Assembly: GCA_033296885.1 (NCBI GenBank)
Contig: MU863890.1
Span: 186,001-250,000 of the forward strand
Source of the DNA: Triangularia verruculosa
Lineage: Eukaryota; Ascomycota; Sordariomycetes; Sordariales; Podosporaceae
Reading direction: 5' to 3'
Length of the DNA stretch: 64,000 bases
The stretch's first letter is position 1. Each line of letters starts with the position of its first letter. Made by a program: the position numbers and the translations under genes. Positions 10,773-21,612 of this stretch are shown here, piece by piece. Under the pieces are notes generated by a model. That model was given only the letters and a program-made list of their open reading frames with translations, ran no database searches and was not told the origin of the DNA.

Positions 10773-11939
10773 TCACCTCTCGATCCCCGAGGGGGCATCC
10801 TCGGAGAGGAGCTCCCGCGCCGCTGCAACCTCAGCAGCATCGTACCCCTTCCAACCACGATCTTGGGCACTGCTGTGCCGAACAATTTCGGCCAATTTTG
10901 CTGTGGCCAGCTCGTTGAGCCGTTCAATGGTGCTGGAATCTGGGAGAGTAAAGTCCTCATCGTCCACCTTCCCAGCCGGCTTGGTGTTGTCCTTGAGCAG
11001 TCTCTTGGTGACCTGACAAGGGGAATCAGCAATCATGTCATCTCGGCAGGTCCGGCGGCATATCTAACCAGTTTCAAGCCGTAATAACCTCGCAGATAAT
11101 CGTCGCACAACTCAATGCTTCGCGAGAAACGCTTAATGGCTTCTGCCATCTGCTTCTGATAGGATCCATTGATCACACCCGAGGCAGTGGCGGCCATGTA
11201 TTGCAGTTCGCCTAGTCGGGCATGTACCTGAGAGGACCCATTAGCATAGGGCTTAGACTGTTTCACCGTGGCATTGCGTACATTCCATGCGTTTGGAGCC
11301 AGGATCAGGACCTCTTCCATGGCGTAGATCGCTTGTGGGTACAACCCCTGAGAAAAGTAGAGATCCGACAGCTCAGACCAGGCTTCGGAATCGGTCGGGG
11401 AGAAATCGAGAAGCTGCACCAGGGCTGAGCCCGCATCCGAGAGGCGGCCCATGGATCGCAGGAGGGCGATACGTCTCTTCATGATAGGCTGTGGAGACGG
11501 GAATTAGTTCCTGGCCAATCTAGCATGGAGAGCACAGCAGAGAGGACAGGTGTGGTTCACGAACAAGATTGGCGTTGTTCTGCTCAAGCATCTGGTCGTA
11601 TTCCTTCAGGATGGTTTCCAATTCGCCATTATTTTGGGCCTGGGCCTCCTTGATCAACCCTCCCAGCGCCATCACCCGGTCATTGTTTCCAAAACGAGCA
11701 ACCAGTCGATTGAGGCATTCCTGTGCAGCCCTGTCATCGCCAGTCCGAAGGCAGGAAAGAATCAAGTTTTCGTATTGTATCCATAGCTCGGGCTTCTCGG
11801 CGGCAGAAAACAACGAACTCAGGGCGGACGATGACACGGTGCTCGGGGAGCTCTGGAGAATGGCGGGAGCTTGTTGCGAGAGGGTCAATGCCTCGGCCGG
11901 AGGCAGCTGAACCGGCGAGCGGATGAGGGACGGAGCCAT
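10773..11939 (-). CDS. EMC2: ER membrane protein complex subunit 2 (TPR protein)
   Basis: Cytosolic TPR scaffold of the ER membrane complex, which inserts tail-anchored and multispanning proteins. Four exons: 11565-11939, 11282-11488, 11069-11227 and 10773-11012, giving 326 aa. Introns: 11489-11564 (GTTCGT...CACAG), 11228-11281 (GTACGC...TCAG) and 11013-11068 (GTTAGA...GTCAG). The start MAPSLIRSPVQLPP is at 11939. TPR helices are clear: PELWIQYENLILSCLRTGDD, AAQECLNRLVARFGN, the family block LPIMKRRIALLRSMGR formed across intron 1, TDSEAWSELSDLYFSQGLY and the EMC2 signature LAPNAWNVHARLGEL formed across intron 2. The 54-nt second intron has no stop and keeps frame, so retention would add 18 residues. 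It shares a 666-bp divergent promoter with the AP-3 delta gene. Confidence 0.9.
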
Positions 11940-12605
11940 TGATTCAGTGTGTCTCGGATAGAACTGATGCGGTGTCTGGCAAACGGAGATGTTGGATGTG
12001 TTGTCGATACGGAGTAGTTGAATGATGGAATTCAGGAACACCTACCAAGCGACGGGACAGCTGCCAGTTGACGACGGGATGTGGAGAGTGGGGACCTTGT
12101 GTGAATGCCAAGGCCTTCATGTGGTTCAGAGCTCGGACCTTCCCTGTCAATCTGCGTGCGGTGGGAGCTTGTTCCGCCCCGAATACAGTGCCAGCCGGGG
12201 GTGCATGCCCGCTAGAACGCACTGTACGGTGACGTGCGGCCAACCCACCTTGGGTGACCTGGAGGTGCAACAGCCTGGAGACAGCATTGCTTGCTGATGG
12301 AAGCTTGTTGAGACTTGCGCGCGCCTCCAGCTACGAACTCCACGCAGACCTTCTGCGAAGATGCCCTCTACGAATCCTGCCGTCTTTTCATCGTCCCTCC
12401 TCTACAAATCCTACAGGGCCTCTTTCCGCCGCTGAACCCCGCGACAGCACAGTGTCCGCTGCATCCCCGCGATTCAATCCCAGGTCCAGGCACCGGGATC
12501 GTCGAGCTAAGCTCAGCTTCGTGACATTCAACCTCAAGTCTTGTCCAAAACTGCGAGCGCATATAGATACGAGATAGAGACGTCTGGGACTAGAAAAACG
12601 CAGCC
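11940..12605. promoter_or_regulatory. Divergent promoter region EMC2 / AP-3 delta
   Basis: 666 bp between the two start codons. It must serve both housekeeping genes. I see no TATA box, RNA gene or repeat. Confidence 0.45.
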
Positions 12606-15600
12606 ATGTATGCCGGCCCTGTTATGTTGCCCAGAACATGAGTGGTGCTGACGTGGTGCAGGTTCGAGAAATCGTTGTACGACCTCATTCGAGGCCTGCG
12701 CAATCACAAGGGGAACGAAAAGGAGTACATTCAAAACTGTCTGAAAGAATGCCGTTCCGAAATACGCAGTTCAGACATGGGTTCGTCTTCCCAATGTGGT
12801 GTCCCTCTCGGCGCGGTAGCTGACCTCAGACGAAGACCTCAAGGCCACTGCCTTGCTCAAACTAATCTACCTCGAGATGAATGGTCATGACATGTCATGG
12901 GCCTCCTTCCATGTGCTGGAGGTCATGTCGTCGCAAAAATATCACCAAAAGCGAGTTGGATACCTAGGAGCCGTCCAAAGCTTCCGTCCCGATACCGATG
13001 TTCTGATGATGGCAACCAACCTGCTAAAGAAGGATCTTGCTTCCTCACAACCGACGACAATAACACTTCCGATTGCCGCTCTCCCACATCTCGTAACGCC
13101 ATCGCTAGCTCTCTCGTTGCTAGGAGACCTGTTGCCACGACTCACTCACTCGCACGCCTCCATAAAAAAGAAGACCGTGGTCACCCTATACCGATTGGCA
13201 TTGGTGTACCCCGAAGCGCTACGAGCAGCATGGCCGAAGATCAAAGAACGGTTAATGGACAAGGAGGAGGACCCAAGCGTGACGGCTGCTATCGTCAATG
13301 TCGTGTGTGAGCTGGGATGGAGGAGACCACAAGACTTCCTCCCACTGGCCCCACGATTGTTCGAGCTTTTGGTGGACAGTGGGAATAACTGGATGGCCAT
13401 TAAACTCATCAAACTTGTGAGACACCCTTCATACATATTGTCCCTTGTTTTTTTGATCTAACATATCTGCAGTTTGCGACCTTGACACCGCTTGAGCCAC
13501 GTCTCGTTCGAAAACTGTTGCCGCCATTGACTAATCTCATCAAAACCACGCCTGCGATGTCCCTGTTGTATGAATGCATTAATGGAATTATTCAAGGCGG
13601 CATCTTGGGTGATGGGGAGGACTTTTCAGCCCGAGAAGAAGTTGCCTCGCTATGTGTGTCCAAGCTCAGGGGCATGGTATCAGTCAACAGCGATCCAAAC
13701 TGTGAGTAGCTGGTTTCTTATCATCTGGAACTTGGCTGACACGGTGCTGCCATTAGTGAAATATGTTGCGTTGCTAGCCTTTAATCGGATCGTCACCACT
13801 CATCCGATGCTTGTTGCTGAGCAGGAAGATGTTATCCTCGAATGCATTGACAGCGAGGATATTTCCATCAGAATCAAGGCGCTCGACTTGGTTCAGGGGA
13901 TGGTCAGCAGTGATAACCTTCTGTCTATTGTCAGCCGCCTGATGAGGCAACTGAAAGCTTCATCGAGTGCTTTGGCACAGCAACAAAACGGACTCGAGGA
14001 CCTGGACGATTCCAGCGACGATGGTTCTGGCCGGCGTGCCAAGTCCCCTGAGCAAGCAGTCCCTCTGCCAGACGACTACACCGTCGACGTGATTGGCCGG
14101 ATACTGGGAATGTGCTCTCAAAGCAACTACGCGAACGTGATCGACTTTGACTGGTACATTGACGTTCTCACCCAACTAGTCCGCATCGCTCCGCCCCCAA
14201 GCAGTCGAGACCTTGATTCAGACAGCTCTTCGTCCCCGAAATCAGTAGATATCTCGGAAAAGATTGGAAACGAACTTAGGAACGTTGCAGTGAAGGTCAA
14301 GGCTGTGAGGCCGGCTGCTGTACGGGCCGCAGAGCTGATCATCTCACGCCTCAACGCAGACACAGTTTCTTCACACCCAGTCGTCGCTGGAGCTCTGAAG
14401 CCGCTGACATTTGTGGTGGGAGAGTATGCTTTCCAGTTGTCATCAGCTGATGATACGTTGAGGAACCTTCTGAGTCTTGTGCCACGAGTGGACTATCCGG
14501 AGGTGTTGGCGACATGCCTTCAGTCGATTCCCAAGCTTTTTGCTTCTGTTGCCGGGGATGATCAAGCGTTGTGGACTTCTGAGAGGAAGTCGTCCTTGTC
14601 ATTGCTAATGGCCCGAGTCATCCATGTGCTGGAGCCGTTGACACAGCATCCTTATCTGGAAGTCCAGGAACGAGCAGTAGAGTTTATCGAGCTGCTCAAG
14701 CTCACGGCCGAGGCTGCATCAGGCCAAGCACCATCGACAGACGAAGTTCAGCAAGACGCGCCTTTGCTTCTAACACAGGCTATTCCCTCGTTGTTCACGG
14801 GATGGGAACTCAATTCTGTTGCTCCAGGAGCACAGTATAACGTTCCAATCCCATCAGGGTTGGATCTAGACGAGCCTATTCACTCCAACTTGGGTAGCCT
14901 TCTTGCACAGGCAGACTCGTTGATGCTCCCAACGCAAGGTGACGATGAGTTTGAGACGTACTACAACCAGCGCCCGGAACCAACCAGCATATCCAGTGGC
15001 CCAGCCATTGAGAGGCTGGTCGACGCCCCAGAAGAAGTCAGCAGCTCCTACCAACAGGCCGGAGAGGAGAGCTATCTCGACGCCGACATTGTTGCCAGGA
15101 GGAAGGCCGAAAGAAGGGAACGGAATAAGGACGACCCCTTCTACATTCCAGACATGTCATCAAATCGCACGGGGACCTCGACACCAATTCATAATATTCT
15201 CCAGAAGGAAAACGGCCCAGATCTCGACATTGACGCCATTCCAATCATGTCCCTCGACCTAGAGAAGCTATCCGTTTCTGGTCCATCTCGACAGCAAGCC
15301 CACCAACCACGACAACCCCGCCAGAAAATTGTCATCGAAGCAGATGAAACGCTCGGCGGCAGTGGCGGTGATAGCGGTCTCTCCACGCCCGGTCTTCGTC
15401 CTGGCTACGATTCGGAGAATAACTCTGATAGCTTCAATCTTTCCAAAGCAGCCAAGAAGCCGAAACAGAAGAGTCTGCTACAGTTCAACTCGAGCGTGCT
15501 AGGCGGGCTAAGTTTGACGGATGAGCAGCGGCCGGATGACGGGTTTGCGCACGAGAGGCAGCAGAAAGAAGAGGCTGAGATGGCGCAGGCGATGAAGGAG

Positions 15601-15894
15601 GTGCAGAGGTTGAGGTTGGAGATGCAGAGGGCGAATGAGAGGATTCAGGTTGCGCAGGGTGTGCCGAGTGAGGGGGTGGCGGTGGTGAAGAAGAAGAAGA
15701 AGAAGAAGGTGGTGAAGGCGGATGAGGGAGAGGGAGAGGTGGTGAAGAAGAAGAAGAAGAAGAAGGCTGATGAAGAGGGTGATGGAGGGGAAGGGGTGGT
15801 GAAGAAGAAGAAAATGAAGAAGAAGGCGAGGGTGGTGAAGTTGGATGAGGATGAGGGGGAGCAAGTGGGGAAGTCGATAGACGAGGAGAGATAG
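12606..15894 (+). CDS. APL5: AP-3 complex subunit delta (large adaptin)
   Basis: Delta adaptin of the AP-3 coat, which sorts cargo from Golgi/endosome to the vacuole. Five exons: 12606-12607, 12662-12780, 12830-13416, 13473-13701 and 13757-15894; 1024 aa. The first exon supplies only AT of the start codon: intron GTATGC...GTGCTGAC...GTGCAG is followed by GTTCGAG, recreating ATG TTC GAG (MFEKSLYDLIRGLRNHKG), the conserved start of this family. Adaptin N-terminal solenoid at about 1-560: MDEDLKATALLKLIYLEM, MSWASFHVLEVMSS and KRVGYLGAVQSF. The hinge is acidic/Ser-rich and includes RRKAERRERNKDDPFYIPD, a block typical of fungal delta subunits. The tail from about residue 940 has repeated polylysine runs from AAG repeats. 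Introns are 48-56 nt with CTAAC/CTGAC branch points. Confidence 0.93.
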
Positions 15895-16075
15895 CATAGC
15901 AATAGCATTGGTTGGGGGATAAAAGAGGCATTTTTATGGCTGTTAGTATCTTGAGATCAAAGCTCTGGTGTCCCTTTCCATACAATTCATATGTGTCTTG
16001 ATATGGGCTGGTGGGGTGTGTGCTGGCTCTCTCCACATGTACCCCAAACTTAGAGTTGCAGAACAACCAATCAAA
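15895..16075. other. Spacer between AP-3 delta and tRNA-Val
   Basis: 181 bp of 3' flank with nothing recognisable apart from the 5' flank of the tRNA gene. Confidence 0.3.
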
Positions 16076-16149
16076 GGTTTCGTGGTGTAGTTGGTTATCA
16101 CGTCAGTCTAACACACTGAAGGTCTCCAGTTCGAGCCTGGACGAAATCA
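16076..16149 (+). tRNA. tRNA-Val (AAC)
   Basis: 74 nt with no intron. The acceptor pairs GGTTTCG (16076-16082) with CGAAATC, followed by discriminator A at 16149. A box TGGTGTAGTTGG and B box AGTTCGAGCC are at the expected spacing. The anticodon loop TCTAACACA reads AAC (Val). D, anticodon and T stems all form, with minor wobble pairs. It is followed within about 20 nt by T-rich sequence suitable for Pol III termination. Confidence 0.95.
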
Positions 16150-16356
16150 AGCCTTATCTTTTGCTCCTCTTTCTTTTTTGTTCGTTTCCCCCATCATCAT
16201 TTTCCCACCTAACCTTGGATTTCTGTTCCATCTAATAAAAACGTCATCTACAAACCAGCCGAAACCCCACTTTTCCCCGAGCAACTCGGCCCGTCTCTGA
16301 CTTCACTTCCTGTTCTCTCCCTCTCCATCATCATCTCATCTCACCAATCTCAAAAA

Positions 16357-17160
16357 ATGGCACCCAAAATCCCTCAACCAAGCGACTTTTCCAAGTTCCC
16401 TTCAATCCAACTCCACCCGCCTTCCCCCCCGGAATCGACAACCACGTTTTTGATCGTGCTGCATGGGCTGGGGGATAATCCGGTGTCGTTCTCGGCGTTT
16501 CCAAAAAGTTTGAACTTGCCGGGAGTATATGCTATTACTGTGAGGGGGGTGAGCCCGTTGCCGCCGTCGCTGCTTCCGGAGCCGGCGCCGGAATATGGGT
16601 GTTTTCACTGGGGGGATGATCTTACGCTGGATAGTGGGACGGGGGAGTTGGATTCTGATCCGGGGTTTGAGAAGGCTAGGGGGGTGTTGTTGGAGGAGTT
16701 GATACAAGGGGTGATTGTAGGGGAGCTGGGGTGGGGGGTGGGGGATGTGATTGTTTTTGGGTATGGGCAGGGGGGTGGGGTTGCGTTGGGGTTGGGGAGT
16801 GAGGTTAGGAGGTTGGAAGGGGGACGGGTGGGGGAGGTGGTGGAAGGTGAGGAAGGGGAGGGGGAAAAGAGGGGGAAGGGGGAGTTGAAGGGGGTGGTGT
16901 CGGTTGGTGGGGGGCTGCCGGGGAGTATGATTCCGAGTTTGAGTAAGAGGGAGAAGGTGGGGAGTCCGGTGTTGGTGATGTGTGGGGAGGGGAGTGAGGT
17001 TGTGGATGAGGATGCGGAGGAGAGACTGAGGGAGGAGTTTGAGAGGGTCAAGATTGTGAGGTGGGGGGGGAGGAGGAGGGGGGATGATGGGATGCCGAGG
17101 ACGAGGGAGGAGGTGTTGCCGCTGATGGAGTTTTTTGCGGAGAGGTTGAGGGAGTTTTAG
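16357..17160 (+). CDS. Phospholipase/carboxylesterase-family alpha/beta hydrolase, probably non-catalytic
   Basis: Homologue of acyl-protein thioesterase/lysophospholipase (Abhydrolase_2) proteins; 267 aa, single exon, start MAPKIPQPSDF. Visible blocks: FLIVLHGLGDN (oxyanion-hole region, residues about 32-42), GCFHWGDDLTLDSGTGELD and the nucleophile elbow VIVFGYGQGGGVAL. Active relatives carry G-F-S-Q-G-G at the elbow; here the Ser position is Gly (GYGQGG). Near the C-terminus, where the catalytic His-Gly is expected, the sequence reads DDGMPRTREEVLPLMEFF, without His. SVGGGLPGS and PVLVMCGEGSEVVD match the later beta strands. It is therefore likely a pseudo-esterase, perhaps with a binding or structural role. 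The DNA is strikingly G-rich on the coding strand from about 16720 on. Confidence 0.75.
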   Translation: MAPKIPQPSDFSKFPSIQLHPPSPPESTTTFLIVLHGLGDNPVSFSAFPKSLNLPGVYAITVRGVSPLPPSLLPEPAPEYGCFHWGDDLTLDSGTGELDSDPGFEKARGVLLEELIQGVIVGELGWGVGDVIVFGYGQGGGVALGLGSEVRRLEGGRVGEVVEGEEGEGEKRGKGELKGVVSVGGGLPGSMIPSLSKREKVGSPVLVMCGEGSEVVDEDAEERLREEFERVKIVRWGGRRRGDDGMPRTREEVLPLMEFFAERLREF

Positions 17161-17539
17161 AGGTTGGGGGTGGGGTTGAAGGGGGACTGAGTGGAAGTGG
17201 TGATGGCTTCGTTTGCGTTGGTGGGTGGGAGCTGTGGATGTGTGAAAAAAATGGGATGTTTTTATTCGACTTGCTCTCTGAATGTTGGCGAGACGTGTGT
17301 GCTGGTGGCAATGGGTTGGAGCTACAAAGATTGAAAACTCTAAACAATGATAAAAATGGCAGAGTATTAAAGGTCAGGAATAGCTGCCACTACCTTAGCT
17401 ATGCGAATGAAATCCGGTTGCTCCAGCGTACTCAAGTGTAAACAAACACCAAGTCGACATCCCGTCCCCAGTAAGCACCACCACTTCCGCAGAACCCTCG
17501 ACCACGGTACATATATCACCTCCCGGAGCACTCCTTTCA
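17161..17539. other. Intergenic before RNA candidate
   Basis: Holds the 3' flank of the hydrolase gene. A TATA-like ACATATATC at about 17510-17518 lies some 20-40 nt before the folded RNA candidate. No coding sequence is supported. Confidence 0.3.
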
Positions 17540-17816
17540 ACAACCGCCTACGCACCCTATCCGGTAACTGGAATGGTCGGATAGTCCAACGGGATAAGTC
17601 GTGGGCGGCCCGGATCAGGCAACGAACAATGCCCAGTGTAAAAACACTGCTCCGTGGACACCTGAGTTCGATTCCTTGTGAGGCCGCAAGGCCTTTTCAG
17701 GAATTCGAGGCGAAGTAAACCCCTCTACGGCTGGGGTTTCGTAGCCGGTCACCCCCCTCCGAACAAGTCAGCGGGGTTGACCGGTGAGCTTTTGCTGGTG
17801 TTTATTTTTTATTTTT
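17540..17816 (+). ncRNA. Candidate Pol III structured RNA (unidentified)
   Basis: A dense run of strong hairpins on the plus strand outside any coding frame. Stems seen: CAGTGT/ACACTG around AAAA (17634-17649); AGGCC/GGCCT closed by a GCAA tetraloop (17681-17694), enclosed by CCTGA/TCAGG (17661-17665 with 17697-17701); AAACCCC/GGGGTTT with a 9-nt loop (17717-17739); and CCGGTCA/TGACCGG (17745-17751 with 17778-17784) extended inside by CCCC/GGGG. An A-box-like TAGTCCAACGG (17582-17592) and a B-box-like GTTCGATTCC (17666-17675) are present. T6 and T5 runs at 17805-17816 could terminate Pol III. Box spacing and stems do not fit a tRNA. RNase P RNA, SRP RNA or a tRNA-derived SINE are possible, but I could not match the conserved motifs of any of them. 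The 5' end is a guess. Confidence 0.45.
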
Positions 17817-18172
17817 ACATTTACCTTTTGGTGAGCTTTACTGGAAGCTGCGTTGTGTTAGAACTAGAGGGAGTCGAAAATGAATATACGGTGATGGATA
17901 TCGATCTTAAGTCGAGGAGAGAGTTGGTAACGCTTAAGCCCAGTATCTTCTCATGGAACCTCCAATGAGACCTGTCCAGTCGATTAGGTACATCTTCTCG
18001 AAATTCCCTTCTAAAGCCGTGATTACCTGAACATTTAAGACATACCTAGACTGGGCAGACCTGTTGGGTTTCAAGACAAGAAGGACAATCAAACCTCTGT
18101 AAAACTACAAACCTTGTATAGTATCTAGGACTCTAAGTTCAGTATTGCTATCAGCCTCCTTAACTATGGTAC
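17817..18172. other. AT-rich spacer
   Basis: About 350 bp of AT-rich sequence between the RNA candidate and the 3' end of the glycosidase gene. I see no gene in it. Confidence 0.3.
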
Positions 18173-20709
18173 CTATAAATCCCCCCTTCCTCTCACCCAC
18201 CCAATATGATCCTTCCACCCCTCCCACACCTCCGTCATGAAATTCTCCTCCATCACACTCCAATCCACCACCCCAGCCTCCCTCTCCTCCATCACCGGCT
18301 CCCTCCACTCATCATCGAACACCCACTCCTCCCCTCCATAATCAACCACCAAGTCCCTATACCACCCTTCCCCCTCCCCTTTCCCCCTTGCACCCTCCGA
18401 AGCCACCCTCTCCCCCTTCTCCCCCTCCTTAACCAGCACCACAACCCTTTCCCCCTCAAGCCCCACTCCCATAACCATTCCCTTCGTTACCCCCTCAGCC
18501 TTCACCTCCCAAACCACCCCCGTTGTCTCCTTACATTTTACCCTCCAAGCCTTAACTTCTACTCTCTCACCATTGCCAAACGTAACACCCCCTCTAACCC
18601 ATCCCAACCACTTACTCATATCCCCCTTCACCTCCCACTTCCTACCCCCTGGCTCTGTCACCTTGATCCCCAGAACCCACTCCGTCAAAACCCACGTCGG
18701 CCCACTCGCCCAGCCATGCGCCAGCGAGTTCCTCGCTCTGGACGGGTACGCAGGATACTGGATATCCCCGTCAATCCTAAACCCTTCCGCCAGCGTACTC
18801 CCACCATTAAACCCATCCCCATTAATTAGATGTCCCCATTCCAGCAACATCAGCTCAACAGCGGTGTCCACCTCCCCGGATATGGCATGCCCCAATACCT
18901 CGAATCCGCTCGCAAAGGGGGAGATGGTATTAGGAAACTCAGGACACGGCGCCCCATGTTTAACCCACCTCTGCCTCAGCGCATTCGAGATTTTCTCCTT
19001 TGCAGGGGGATGCGGCAGCGGTACTGGGGAACGAAACCGTGATTTAGGGGACCTGAACGGTAACCCAGAAGGCGTAAGATCAGCCTGCGATATCAAAACC
19101 CAGCTATTCCCATCCTGAGGCAGTACAGGCCGATATTCCTGATCAGGTCCCGGGTAACAGCTCCTCGCCCCAATGTTATCCGAAAACAAGCCATACTCCG
19201 GACAATACAACCTCGCCAGCCCAGTCTCCAGCCGTTCTCTGACCTCCCCCCAGATCGCCGGAACGTCATACCCCAACCACCCAGCCAAAACCTCGGAACG
19301 AGACAAAACAGCATGCAACAACGCCGTAGCCTCAAGATTATGCCCCGTCATCCCCGGCCTCAACCAATCCGCCGTAGACGTCACATGAACCAAATCCATG
19401 CCATCCACAATCCCAATCGAATGTCTCAACGCAAACAAATACCTCCCCCAAATCTCCCCCCTAAGCCACTCCACCTCCCCACTCCAAACCACATACCCAT
19501 ACACCCCAAGCAGCACATGCAAGTGATACGTATCACTAAACTCCTTCCGTTCCGTAACCCCCATCGGCGGCCCCGCATACGGCAGCCTCCCATCCGCATA
19601 CTGATTCCCAAACAACACCTCCAGCGCGTTCCTAATACTATCCCAATCAGAAGTCGACACCGCAATGGAGGGAATAGCAATAAACATATCCCCCGGCCAA
19701 ACCATCCTATCCCTCTTGGCCCCGTCAGTCACCACACTTTTCCCCCTGGAAATCGTAAAGTTAGAGTACCACGACCCAACGGGTGAGGTATTATTATCGA
19801 CGATCCGGTTGTAATCGATCAGCGCCCCGCCCTCTCGGGGGTCGATCGTCCCCAGCTGGAGCGTATACGCCCCGGCATACCAGATCTGATTCAACAAGCG
19901 CGAGGAGCTGTGGAAGTAACCTGTGTACGCTGCCCGACCATTACTACCTTGGTTCGGGAACGACGTGCAGTTCACCCAGACCTCCGAGATCGTTATCGTC
20001 TTTTTCGTTTTCTGTCCCCTCGTCAACAGCAACAACAACAACTTCTGGCCAAACCCCCAGAGACTCCGAAACCAGCCTTGTTGACTCTTATTGTCGTGGC
20101 CAGAAGGGAGGTGAACGGTGAAATACCCAAACGCCCCCCTCACAAACTCTTTCCGTACACAAAAAACCTCCTCCTTTTCTTGACCCTGATGATCAACCCC
20201 CAACCACAGCGGTAAATCCCTAGCCTGTCTATCAGTAGTAGCATCAGGTGTCGGTCCGGCAAAAAGATACGACTCCGAGTACCCCAACTCAACCCCCCTG
20301 ACTCCACCAACAAGTCCTTCCACAACAATACACACTCTTTGCCATGAAAAAACATCAGTACCTAATCATCACTCATTCAACTCTCACAAAACAAAAAGCG
20401 TACTCACCGTCCAGAGATATTCTCCCCAAACTCCCATGTCACCCACCCCCCCTCGTTAATCGTAACCACCTCTTTTTTCCCATCCTTACCCTTCCTCACC
20501 TCAACATCCCCTTCCGTCTTCCACACCCCCCACGGCACAATCCTCCTCTTGTCCTCCGGCGCCCGGATGTACTTCTCCCACGGCCCCGACCATCCCTTCG
20601 TGGCTTCACAAACCCCAATGTCACATAGACACAGACACAGACACAGACAGAAACAAACAAATAATGTCGTTAGCCCCTTCATAACTCCCATCATGTTGAA
20701 CACATACAT
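18173..20709 (-). CDS. Secreted six-hairpin glycosidase, GH78 (alpha-L-rhamnosidase)-like
   Basis: Probable extracellular glycoside hydrolase acting on rhamnose-containing or related glycans. Two exons, 20408-20709 and 18173-20336, with a 71-nt intron (GTGAGT...GCAAAG); 821 aa. The N-terminus has a hydrophobic signal sequence whose core is a Cys-Leu dipeptide repeat (VCFCLCLCLCLC) followed by a likely cut near VCEA. Family blocks: SEVWVNCTSFPNQGSNGRAA, then YTGYFHSSSRLLNQIWYAGA, then GAKRDRMVWPGDM (equivalent to the K-R-D-R...W-G-D block with catalytic-site acids in GH78), DGRLPYAGPP, and TADWLRPGMTGHNLEATAL, with PNTISPFASGFEVLGHA and NSLAHGWASGPTWVLTEWVLG near the C-terminus. The (alpha/alpha)6 barrel is at about 270-690, followed by a C-terminal beta domain. 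Start at 20709 assumed; in-frame ATGs at 20694, 20691 and 20682 are alternatives, and the last gives the most usual signal-peptide length. Substrate cannot be told from sequence alone. Confidence 0.82.
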
Positions 20710-21612
20710 TACCGTCTCTTGTCGTCAGCAAGATCTGCAACAGCTACACCCCGCACTCAGCCGCACATGTACACACATACGCAAACGGAATACTCCGCTA
20801 TCCTCTGAGACATGGCACGTCAGGTACAGCACAAATCTAGTAGTGGATCGATTTCGAAATCTGCACAAGAGAGAGCTAGACTATTTTTTTGAGTGCTAGA
20901 CGCCCGTTACTGCAAGCCTCGACTCGTCAATGAAACAAAAAAGATATATTTCGGGCCGCGAGCTTCTGCCGGATCACCCCACCACTTGGCGTTGTTAAAC
21001 CCTCGCTACATAGACCCAAGAGATACACCTCCTTCCCACCGCTCATTGACCAAAAACCACCAGAGATCCCAATCGCTGCGGTCCATGCACTAGCAATGGC
21101 CGTCCAAGCCTGGGTATATCCGTTGTACGCTTCCCAGACCCTTCCCTCCCCAAGGCCTGGTCCCTCCTCCTCCTCTGCGCGCCTGGGCTCGCGCTCCTCG
21201 TTTCCTCTGTAGGGTAGGAGCTATCAAGCTACCTTTCAGACCCTTCTTTTTTCTTCTCTTCCCTCTCTCCTCGACGAACAACCGCTCACGCCACTCCTAG
21301 ACATGCTCTCCCCCATCGCTGGTTGCCGCTGAAAACAAAATTAAGATAACGCCCGGGTGAGGTGGTGTGTATGTGGGTGGGGGGATACGGGGTTGTGTTT
21401 GTGGTTGTGTTGTGAGTGTGGGATAAGGTAGTCAAGGGCCGAGCAATAAGACTGCAGTCCGAGAGCTGCGAGACGCAGCCATGTTGGCGAAACCACGCCG
21501 GGTGGCCACGAGCACATCAGTCGTCACCCAATGGTCTCCACATTTCCAACGAGTCTAGGAGTCCAAACGTCGCCGACTAGACATGACGGCTTGCGAGACC
21601 AAACTCAGTTCC
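20710..21612. other. Intergenic between glycosidase and importin alpha
   Basis: 903 bp holding the glycosidase promoter and the importin alpha 3' flank. It includes a G/T-rich stretch at about 21355-21425. No gene seen. Confidence 0.35.

Noticed and set aside
17576..17690. tRNA with a long intron
   Set aside because: A- and B-box-like motifs are present, but acceptor and T stems do not pair and no anticodon arm can be drawn; kept only as an unidentified structured RNA.
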